From: CAZVCJ01 sp964625745
Lineage (GTDB): Bacteria; Chloroflexota; Anaerolineae; VGOG01
NCBI GenBank assembly: GCA_964625745.1
Contig: CAZVCJ010000107.1
Coordinates: 1-13,532 of the forward strand
Reading direction: 5' to 3'
DNA length: 13,532 nt
Of this stretch, positions 6,698-13,532 are shown one piece after another. The position numbers were made by a program, and so were the translations under genes. The notes beneath the pieces were generated by a model. The model was not told the DNA's origin, searched no databases, and saw nothing but the letters and a program-made list of their open reading frames with translations. Positions within the stretch are counted from its first letter, which is position 1, and each line of letters begins with the position of its first letter.

Positions 6698-6723
6698 CCA
6701 GAAAGAGCGTTTTGGGGTATAAT
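6695..6723 (+). promoter_or_regulatory. Possible promoter of the ATL gene
   Basis: TATAAT at 6718-6723, preceded by G-rich TTTTGGGG, lies 17 bases after TAGCCA (6695-6700, 4 of 6), which overlaps the right end of element 2. The -10 box overlaps the first ATG of the gene, so if it is used the transcript would be nearly leaderless and start at GTG 6731. Confidence 0.4.
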
Positions 6724-7042
6724 GGTGTGCGTGAGTGAATTCTTCCAGCGAGTCTACAGAATAGTCGCCCGCATACCCAGGGGCCAGGTTGTCACCTACG
6801 GCCAGATCGCCGCCGCCTTGGGCGACCCACGACAGGCCCGCACCGTGGGTTGGGCCCTGCGCAGCACTCCTGCATGGCTGGACATACCCTGGCATCGGGT
6901 CGTCAATAGCTCAGGAGGGATCAGCACCCGCCACATCATTGGCGAGCGGGATATCCAGCGAAAGCTTTTGGAGGACGAGGGGGTTGTCTTCAACGAGGAT
7001 GGTCGCCTGGACCTGGAGAGATATCGTTGGAACGGCGCTTGA
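6722..7042 (+). CDS. atl: Alkyltransferase-like (ATL) protein, MGMT family without catalytic cysteine
   Basis: 106 aa, matching only the DNA-binding domain of O6-alkylguanine-DNA alkyltransferases. The active-site motif PCHRV is PWHRV here (56-60), with Trp57 in place of the methyl-accepting Cys, as in E. coli YbaZ and fission yeast Atl1. Such proteins bind and flip O6-alkylguanine but cannot repair it; they flag the lesion for nucleotide excision repair. Other conserved features are present: PRGQVVTYGQIA (19-30), Arg40 in ARTVG as the likely finger residue, and NSSGGIS (62-68). ATG 6722 overlaps a perfect TATAAT and has no clear ribosome site, so GTG at 6731 (103 aa, beginning SEFFQRVY after the start residue) is an equally good start. 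The gene is convergent with the MFS gene; 7043-7155 holds nothing I recognise. Confidence 0.88.
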   Translation: MVCVSEFFQRVYRIVARIPRGQVVTYGQIAAALGDPRQARTVGWALRSTPAWLDIPWHRVVNSSGGISTRHIIGERDIQRKLLEDEGVVFNEDGRLDLERYRWNGA

Positions 7043-7155
7043 ACGGGGTCATTCGGTTCTGAGAAGCGCCGGCTGAATAGGCTCGTAGTGCAGCGGAGAG
7101 CTGTATCGAAGCCAAATCGAATTCACCCCGATTAACACAAGACGCCGCAAAAGTC

Positions 7156-8493
7156 TCATGCCTGCTCCACGACGGCGTCGTGGTCCGGCAGGATGTCCTC
7201 GGCGTTGCGCACGACGGGGAAGAAGTAGCCACTCAGACCCGCCAGCGCTGCCAGCAAGCCGGTGAAGACGAACAGCAGCGCCATCCCTGCCCCGGTGCCG
7301 CTACCCACCAGCCCGCTGAAAATCGGCGTCAGGCTGCCCCCTTCCGCCATCGCAGGCTCCAGCACCCGGTCGGCCAGGGGGCCCGCCAGCAACTGGCTGA
7401 TGGGCGACACCAGCCAGGCGATGAGGCGGCGTGTGGTAAAGACCCGGCCCTGTACGTCGGGCGCGACTTTGGCTTGCCATAAGGCCTGGTTAGACCCGTT
7501 GATGATGGGTCCGAAGAAGGCCATGAGGAAGATGCCGGCTACCCAGACAGGCAATGCCCGCCCCAGACCCAGCACTGTCTGTCCCAGCAAGCCCAGGCAG
7601 AACCAGCCCAGTAACACTCCGTGAACGCGGCGCTTGGGGCCGCCCCACGCGCTCATCGCCACGCCGCCCACCACACCCCCGATGGCCCCCGCCGACTGCA
7701 CGCTGCCAAAGACCAACTCGTCGTTCCCGGTGCGGCCCAGAATCATCGGCGCGAAGACGGCGAAGGCCAGGCCGCTGAAAAAGTTCCCCACCAGGAAGAC
7801 CATCTGCAGGCCGAGCAGGCTGGGCCGGGCAAAGATGTAGCGAAAGCCATAGGCCGCTTCCTTCAGGAAATTCCCCCTCCCCTCGCGGCCGGCCTCGGTG
7901 CTGGCCGGCTGGGGGATTTGGACGAAGAGCAACGTACCAATCGCGACCGCAGCGGAGACCAGGTCAATGGTCAACAGCCCGACGAGCCCCACAGGCGCTA
8001 TCAGGACCCCGGCCAGGAGCGGCGCAAAGACCCTGGATGCGTTCCCGGCCAGCTCCAGCATCCCATTGGCCCGCGCATATTGCTCTCTGGGCAGCATCAG
8101 CGCGATGGCGGCGGAGTAGGCCGGCCACTGGAAGCCCTGGAAGATTCCAGTGATGGTGGCGGTGACGTAGAGGTGCCAGATTTGCAGGTTGCCCGTGGCG
8201 TACAGAATCAAGACGATCACAGTGGTCAGCGCAGCAGCAAGGTCGCTGAGCATCATCAGCAGCTTGCGGTTGCCTCGGTCCACCAGCACGCCGACGAAAG
8301 GCCCCAGCACGACCATAGGCGTCACAAAGAAAAAGCCAACCAGCGCCAGCGGGGTGGCCTTACCCGTGACCTCATAGGCCCATAGGGTCAACGCAAAGTT
8401 GCTCATCGCGGTGCCCAGCAGCGAGACAACCTGACCGATCCAGACAGTGGTGAAAGCCACCATTCCGGTGGGGCGTTTCTGCGGGGTCTCCAT
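7156..8493 (-). CDS. MFS transporter, probable efflux protein (MFS_3/EntS-MefA type)
   Basis: 445 aa with about twelve hydrophobic helices. N-terminal helices begin at VWIGQVVSLLGTAMSNFAL (about 17-35), a hallmark of the MFS_3/macrolide-efflux-like group. Motif A appears as GVLVDRGNRK (68-77) in the loop between helices 2 and 3. A central hydrophilic loop (about 195-220, ASTEAGREGRGNFLKEA) divides the halves. The family mostly exports drugs, siderophores or metabolites by proton antiport; the substrate cannot be read from sequence. The ATG at 8493 has GAGGAG at 8503-8508, nine bases upstream; this site lies in a short TCCTC/GAGGA inverted repeat that could weakly mask it. It follows the small ORF by 51 bases and adk by about 290, on the same strand, so an adk-orf-MFS transcript is possible. 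No terminator is evident in the 113 bases after its stop. Confidence 0.88.
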   Translation of the reverse strand: METPQKRPTGMVAFTTVWIGQVVSLLGTAMSNFALTLWAYEVTGKATPLALVGFFFVTPMVVLGPFVGVLVDRGNRKLLMMLSDLAAALTTVIVLILYATGNLQIWHLYVTATITGIFQGFQWPAYSAAIALMLPREQYARANGMLELAGNASRVFAPLLAGVLIAPVGLVGLLTIDLVSAAVAIGTLLFVQIPQPASTEAGREGRGNFLKEAAYGFRYIFARPSLLGLQMVFLVGNFFSGLAFAVFAPMILGRTGNDELVFGSVQSAGAIGGVVGGVAMSAWGGPKRRVHGVLLGWFCLGLLGQTVLGLGRALPVWVAGIFLMAFFGPIINGSNQALWQAKVAPDVQGRVFTTRRLIAWLVSPISQLLAGPLADRVLEPAMAEGGSLTPIFSGLVGSGTGAGMALLFVFTGLLAALAGLSGYFFPVVRNAEDILPDHDAVVEQA

Positions 8494-8544
8494 CGCTACA
8501 TTCTCCTCAAGAGGATCAAATGCCCGAGATATGCTACCATCGCC

Positions 8545-8811
8545 TCAAATTTCATCGTGCCCCTTTGCCCACAACCCACCCGTTTCAGTCATCCAATCCG
8601 CTATCCTGTCAACTGCTCCCGCCACGTCGCTGTCCGATATGTCCAACTCCAACGTCGGCAAAATGGATTCCCCGACCAACCGGCGCAGAAGCTCCTGTTC
8701 CTTGCTATATGTTTGCAGTTGGTAGGATCGGGTGGATATGTGGAAACGGTCGTGGCCTCGATTTTCGGTTTCAACTTTTATGTCACCTTTTCGCCGAGTT
8801 GCGGGCCGCAT
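8545..8811 (-). CDS. Small hypothetical ORF overlapping the 3' end of adk
   Basis: 88 codons from an ATG at 8811 that lies inside the adk tandem repeat in another frame; the two genes overlap by 29 bases. The ribosome site is unclear. The first eight residues (MRPATRRK) are only a frame-shifted reading of adk. From residue 12 on the sequence looks protein-like: polar, with an amphipathic stretch YSKEQELLRRLVGES and a LELDISDSDVAGAVDRIADW segment. The latter resembles the C-terminal strand-helix of P-loop nucleoside kinases by eye. It could be the 3' remnant of a kinase gene, a small translationally coupled gene, or chance. Its start depends on the disputed assembly at the gap. Confidence 0.35.
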   Translation of the reverse strand: MRPATRRKGDIKVETENRGHDRFHISTRSYQLQTYSKEQELLRRLVGESILPTLELDISDSDVAGAVDRIADWMTETGGLWAKGHDEI

Positions 8812-9621
8812 CCAGCAGGGTCGAGTTGCGGGCCGCATCCAGCAGGGCCGCGCTGACGGTCTCAATGTCCCCTGCCNNNNNNNNNNNNNNNNNNNNNNNN
8901 NNNNNNNNNNNNNNNNNNNNNNNNNNNNNNNNNNNNNNNNNNNNNNNNNNNNNNNNNNNNNNNNNNNNNNNNNNNNCGAGTTGCGGGCCGCATCCAGCAG
9001 GGCCGCGCTGACGGTCTCAATGTCCCCTGCCCCGTCAATCTCCACCAGCAGGCCCGCCTGGCGATAGTAGTCAATGAGAGGCGACGTCTGCTGGTGATAG
9101 ACCTTGAGGCGTGCTCGCACTGTCTCGGGTTTGTCGTCGTCCCGCTGATACAGCGCCCCACCGCAGGCGTCGCACACCCCTTCCCTGGCCGGTGGATTGA
9201 ACGTGGTGTGATAGGGTGTCTGACACTGGCGACAAATCCAGCGGCCCGACAGACGGCGCACCAGTTCCTCGTCGGGCACGGCGATGTAGAGCACGCCGTC
9301 CAACTTCCGCCCCATGTCGGCCAGCATGGTATCCAGGCTCTGGGCCTGGGGTTGGGTGCGGGGGAAGCCATCGAGGATGGCGCCCCGGTCGCAATCGGGC
9401 CGTTGCAGCCGATCCCGCACCATGGCGATGGTCACGTCGTCGGGCACCAGTTCGCCCTCGTCCATGTACGTCTTGGCCAGCAGGCCAAGTTCTGTCTCGT
9501 TCCGCAGGTTCTCGCGGAACAGGTCACCGCTAGCCACGTGGGGTAGCCTCAGCTCTTCTTGCAATCGCTCCGCCTGAGTGCCTTTGCCGGCGCCGGGCGG
9601 GCCAAGTAAGACGAGATACAT
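8783..9621 (-). CDS. adk: Adenylate kinase, interrupted by a scaffold gap
   Basis: Catalyses ATP + AMP = 2 ADP in the cytoplasm. From ATG 9621 (GGGAGG five bases upstream) the protein shows the P-loop GPPGAGKGT (7-15), the AMP site region DLFRENLR (33-40), DGFPRT (84-89), and a long LID with four zinc-type cysteines C130, C133, C150 and C153, then RDDDKPETVRARL (160-172). After GDIETVSAALLDAARNS the scaffold has 100 N at 8877-8976. The 55 bases on both sides of the gap are identical. Merging them removes 155 bases and gives a single in-frame gene of 228 codons (227 aa), ending at the TGA at 8783-8785 after a duplicated LLDAARNST segment and AKR. As printed, the frame is broken only by the artefact. 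The length without the duplication (218 aa) is usual for long-type bacterial Adk. Confidence 0.93.
8795..8848 (-). repeat. 27-bp tandem duplication at the 3' end of adk
   Basis: Units 8795-8821 and 8822-8848 differ only in the last base. Each encodes nine residues (LLDAARNST, with A in place of T in the last unit), so copy number changes would keep the frame. Confidence 0.9.
8822..9031. repeat. Identical 55-bp sequences flanking the first scaffold gap
   Basis: Positions 8822-8876 and 8977-9031 are identical and in the same orientation, directly abutting the N run. They are best read as overlapping contig ends that were not merged. Confidence 0.9.
8877..8976. other. Scaffold gap of 100 N inside adk
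   Basis: Exactly 100 N, a standard placeholder. Given the identical 55-bp flanks and the intact gene that results from merging them, the true gap length is probably negative. Confidence 0.97.
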
Positions 9622-9635
9622 GTGATCCTCCCAGA

Positions 9636-9656
9636 ACGTGATGCGTGAAACGTGAT
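9636..9656. repeat. Three tandem heptamers in the adk leader
   Basis: Three adjoining 7-base units of consensus RCGTGAW (ACGTGAT, GCGTGAA, ACGTGAT) lie four bases upstream of the adk ribosome site. The rest of the 107-bp spacer to the GH13 gene is a pyrimidine-rich run with no clear promoter. Confidence 0.65.
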
Positions 9657-9728
9657 GAAACACAGCCATTGGCCCTTTCAGTTTCCCCGCTGCCCTTTTC
9701 TCGCCCCCTATCTCTTTCTCTCTTTCTG

Positions 9729-11296
<1,568 letters not shown>

Positions 11297-11300
<4 letters not shown>

Positions 11301-11331
11301 TATCCAATCTCCACTATCTAATCCTCTACTA
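11297..11331. repeat. Degenerate heptamer array at the GH13 gene start
   Basis: Five consecutive 7-base units related to CCAATCT / CCACTAT cover this stretch. The ribosome site and TTG start of the GH13 gene fall within it. Confidence 0.5.
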
Positions 11332-11369
11332 CGCCAGGGTGCCACGGCACCGACCCGGATAGCCACACG

Positions 11370-11469
11370 NNNNNNNNNNNNNNNNNNNNNNNNNNNNNNN
11401 NNNNNNNNNNNNNNNNNNNNNNNNNNNNNNNNNNNNNNNNNNNNNNNNNNNNNNNNNNNNNNNNNNNNN
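11370..11469. other. Scaffold gap of 100 N between GT39-like fragment and GH13 gene
   Basis: Exactly 100 N. Unlike the adk gap, its flanks share no sequence, so the true distance and order are unknown. Confidence 0.97.
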
Positions 11470-11771
11470 GTGCTCACCAACGAGGGCAGCGGTTCGAGCA
11501 TGATCTGGCTGGTGTACTTGATCTGCCAGGTATGGATAGCGAGGAAAAGCCCGGCCAGCGGGTTGAGAAGGGCGAGCGCGAACACCTGCAACGTGCCGAT
11601 GGCCGCCGCCGTGAGTCGGGCTACGCGGAAGTGGGGCTCGGGCAGCGAGGTAGCAGGCGCGGCAGAGGTGGAGCGTTGAGGTATCTCAGCCACCTGCGGC
11701 AGGGGCAGGATCGCCGCCCCGTAGACCAGTTTGGTCAGCGGTGGGTGTTCGTAGTTGTAGTCGTAACTGAC
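11470..11771 (-). pseudogene. Internal fragment of a membrane glycosyltransferase (GT39/PMT-like), truncated on both sides
   Basis: About 100 codons without start or stop. It begins directly after the TGA of the GH13 lipoprotein gene and in the same frame. The first residues SYDYNYEHPPLTKL carry the HPPL motif typical of the first periplasmic loop of GT39/PMT-type (dolichyl-phosphate-mannose-protein mannosyltransferase) enzymes. A polar loop, two hydrophobic segments (ALLNPLAGLFLAIHTW region) and KYTSQIMLEPLPSL follow, which also fit this family. The normal N-terminus (first membrane helix and acidic DE motif, roughly 100 residues) is absent and the 3' part is lost in the gap. It is either a decayed gene or a chimeric contig end. 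A GTG at 11693 could start a shorter frame but would lack the HPPL motif. Confidence 0.6.
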
Positions 11772-13406
11772 TCATTGGGGCACAAACTGAATCATGAAAC
11801 TACTGTACGGCGGTAGTTTGCTGACCGGACGGTAATCATCAAACCCACCAGCTCCATTCACCGTCGGCACGTTTACTTCTCCCTCTCCCATCAGCGACAC
11901 GGGGTGGAGACCCTCGCTAAACGGGCCAGCCTGCAACGTCAGGCTGTACTCGTCCATCGGATCTCGACCCAGATTGACGAGCACCAGGATGATTTCCTCA
12001 TCGCTAAAGCGCAAGAACGCGTACACCGACCGCTGATCCGTCTCCACCAGCAGCCAATCGCCGACACGCAGTGCTGCGTGGGTATTCCGCAAGTGAATCA
12101 GGGCGCGATAATGATTCAGCAGCGAGTCTGGATCGTTGCTTTGTCCCGCGACGTGGCGCTCCTGGTAATCCTCGTAGTATGGATGCCACGGCTCGCCGGT
12201 CGTGAAGCCGCCATCCGGCCCCCACTGCATCGGGCGGCGAATGTTCTCATCCGGCTTGGTACCCTGCATCCCGATCTCCTCGCCGTAGTAGACGAAGGGC
12301 ACGCCGGGGAACGTCAGTTGCAGCGTGGCGGCCAGCTTGGCCTGCCCGTCGTTCAGCAAATGGGAGCGGGCGCGGTTCTGGTCGTGATTGGCCAGGAACG
12401 TGGCAAACTGGCCCGGCGGGTAGGTGTCTACCACCAACTGCTGCCTTCTCTCCACGTTTGCCTTGCGGCCACCCACCGCGCTTTCCAGAATCGCGTTCGC
12501 CAGGTCAAACTCGAAGGCTATGTCCACTTCGCCGCCGATGTATTCGGCCACGATGTCCGTGGTGCTCCAGACCTCACCCACCGTCACCGCATCGGGGTTG
12601 ATGCCCTTGTAGAACGTGTAGAACTCTTGCAGCCAGGCATGGGTGGCCGGCGTGTTTTCGACGATGCGGCCATCCTCGATCAAGTACTTGACGGCGTCCA
12701 GCCGGAATCCGTCCACCCCCATGTCCTCCAGCCAGAAGCGGATCACGTCCTGCATCGCCTCAGTCACTGCAGGGTTCTCGTAGTTCAGATCGGGCATCTG
12801 CTCCCAGAAATACCCGTAGTAGAATCCGATGGCGCTTTCGTGCCACCCCTCACCTTCGGGCCGTTCATCAGACCAGATGTACCAATCGCGCCGCTCGGAG
12901 GCGGGATCGAGCGCCTCCTGGAACCAGGGATGCTGGCTGGATGTGTGGTTAAGCACCAGGTCTACGATGACACGGATGCCGCGCGCGTGGGCTTCCTCCA
13001 TCAGCCGTAGAAAATCCTCGTTGGTGCCGTATTCGTCGTCCACCTGATAATAGTCAACCACGTCATAGCCGTGGTAGCTGGGCGATTGCATGATCGGCAT
13101 CAGCCAGATACCGGTGATGCCCAGGTCGTCGGTGGTGTTGGGATCGCCGTCGTTGAGATAGTCGAGCTTCTCGATGAGGCCATTGGTGTCGCCAACGCCG
13201 TCGCCGTCGCTGTCGTAGAAACTGCGGACGAAGACCTCGTAGAAGACGGCATCGTTCCACCACGCATATTCTTCGACAGGTGGTGCAGCGGGGACGGTGG
13301 TCGGCTGTGATGTCTGTGTTGGCGTGGCCGTCTGGCAGGCCGCAAGCAGCAAACCAGTCAGGACGAACAGGGTAAGTATGCGTTCCATTCGCGTAGTTTT
13401 CATCAT
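11772..13406 (-). CDS. GH13 alpha-amylase-type lipoprotein (MPDLN, GH13_36-like)
   Basis: 544 aa. The N-terminus has a short basic start, hydrophobic helix and lipobox LLLAAC with lipidated C24, then a Thr/Pro/Gln-rich linker (25-45), so it should be anchored outside the inner membrane. Calcium-loop-like DSDGDGVGD at 65-73. GH13 regions: DLVLNH (149-154), GFRLD with nucleophile D237, VGEVW with acid/base E278, ANHD with D342, and a fifth region MPDLN (204-208). That signature is described for subfamily GH13_36, intermediate between oligo-1,6-glucosidases (QPDLN) and neopullulanases (MPKLN). Expected substrates are starch, maltodextrins or related alpha-glucans. The frame is open to 13472, but those codons run through a strong palindrome (13428-13463); ATG 13406 gives a normal signal peptide, while 13403 and 13388 are alternatives with equally weak ribosome sites. 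A GT39-like fragment abuts the stop codon. Confidence 0.9.
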   Translation of the reverse strand: MMKTTRMERILTLFVLTGLLLAACQTATPTQTSQPTTVPAAPPVEEYAWWNDAVFYEVFVRSFYDSDGDGVGDTNGLIEKLDYLNDGDPNTTDDLGITGIWLMPIMQSPSYHGYDVVDYYQVDDEYGTNEDFLRLMEEAHARGIRVIVDLVLNHTSSQHPWFQEALDPASERRDWYIWSDERPEGEGWHESAIGFYYGYFWEQMPDLNYENPAVTEAMQDVIRFWLEDMGVDGFRLDAVKYLIEDGRIVENTPATHAWLQEFYTFYKGINPDAVTVGEVWSTTDIVAEYIGGEVDIAFEFDLANAILESAVGGRKANVERRQQLVVDTYPPGQFATFLANHDQNRARSHLLNDGQAKLAATLQLTFPGVPFVYYGEEIGMQGTKPDENIRRPMQWGPDGGFTTGEPWHPYYEDYQERHVAGQSNDPDSLLNHYRALIHLRNTHAALRVGDWLLVETDQRSVYAFLRFSDEEIILVLVNLGRDPMDEYSLTLQAGPFSEGLHPVSLMGEGEVNVPTVNGAGGFDDYRPVSKLPPYSSFMIQFVPQ

Positions 13407-13427
13407 TCTTTGATAAACACCTGGACG

Positions 13428-13463
13428 AAGAAACCCGGTTTTCAGGAAAAAACCGGGTTTCTT
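13428..13463. repeat. Strong palindrome upstream of the GH13 lipoprotein gene
   Basis: AAGAAACCCGGTTTT (13428-13442) and its exact reverse complement (13449-13463) are separated by six bases. It lies in the leader of the lipoprotein gene, 22 bases before the chosen start. It may act as a hairpin in RNA or be a dispersed repeat; no terminator for an upstream gene can be assigned because the region to the right leaves the window. Confidence 0.8.
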
Positions 13464-13492
13464 GCCTTTCAAACTCCGGTAGTGGTTACATG

Positions 13493-13521
13493 TTGACTGA
13501 TGGCACTCCGAATGGTATACT
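13493..13521 (+). promoter_or_regulatory. Divergent plus-strand promoter at the right edge
   Basis: TTGACT (13493-13498) and TATACT (13516-13521) are 17 bases apart, five of six matches each. It would serve a gene beyond the window. The -10 lies in a near-palindrome (GAATGGTATACTATTC), so activity on the minus strand toward the amylase is also possible. Confidence 0.6.
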
Positions 13522-13532
13522 ATTCTCCAAAA

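Noticed and set aside
9622..9728. A promoter for adk using TTGACA near 9717-9722
   Set aside because: The -35 match is good but no -10-like hexamer occurs at 15-19 bases; the region is a purine run on that strand.
11904..13010. Long plus-strand open frame (368 codons) opposite the GH13 lipoprotein gene, and a similar one at 9990-10988
   Set aside because: Both are antisense to genes with all GH13 catalytic motifs, have no ribosome sites, and encode no recognisable protein.

Overview
The window looks like part of a scaffold from a metagenome-assembled genome of a moderately GC-rich, free-living bacterium. Two runs of exactly 100 N (8877-8976 and 11370-11469) are scaffolding placeholders. I infer Chloroflexota (Anaerolineae-like) from the mix of genes and the many short intergenic repeats: heptamer arrays, palindromes and paired inverted motifs. 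No rRNA or other phylogenetic marker confirms this.

Layout, left to right. (1) 1-544, minus: N-terminal 181 codons of an acyl-CoA dehydrogenase, cut by the window edge. (2) 628-3420, minus: a two-gene signalling unit made of a small unknown protein (122 aa) and a 780-aa REC-GAF-PAS-PAS-HD-GYP response regulator predicted to degrade cyclic di-GMP, closed by a good intrinsic terminator. (3) 3421-3779: non-coding, with promoter-like sites and a candidate ~87-nt small RNA or leader. (4) 3780-4649, minus: an EamA/DMT-type transporter preceded by a ~97-bp structured element. (5) 4822-4899, plus: tRNA-Pro(CGG) with a clear promoter. (6) 4966-6420, minus: YabN-type tetrapyrrole methylase/MazG fusion, whose last codons lie in a heptamer array. 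(7) 6549-6697: a second structured element with the same 71-nt spacing as the first. (8) 6722-7042, plus: an alkyltransferase-like DNA repair protein with Trp in place of the catalytic Cys. (9) 7156-9621, minus: MFS exporter, a small overlapping ORF and adenylate kinase (adk). (10) 9729-13406, minus: two GH13 alpha-glucan hydrolases with a truncated membrane glycosyltransferase (GT39-like) fragment and an assembly gap between them. (11) 13428-13532: a long palindrome and a plus-strand promoter that probably serves a gene beyond the right edge.

The two GH13 enzymes make a plausible pair. An exported, lipid-anchored alpha-amylase with the MPDLN signature would attack glucans outside the cell, and a signal-less neopullulanase/cyclomaltodextrinase-type enzyme (LPKLN) would process the oligosaccharides inside. 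YabN-MazG (nucleotide pool cleansing), the ATL protein (alkyl-DNA repair) and Adk are housekeeping or genome-maintenance functions; I see no evidence that they form one pathway.

The most interesting content is in the repeats. Two elements with near-palindromic arms (consensus RACYTCSGARGTY) enclosing exactly 71 nt each lie just upstream of a gene and point in that gene's direction. Seven-nucleotide periodic arrays sit at three gene boundaries. A palindromic repeat is inserted in frame near the C-terminus of one GH13 gene. The adk gap is flanked by an identical 55-bp sequence; merging these copies restores an intact 227-codon adk, so that gap is an assembly artefact.
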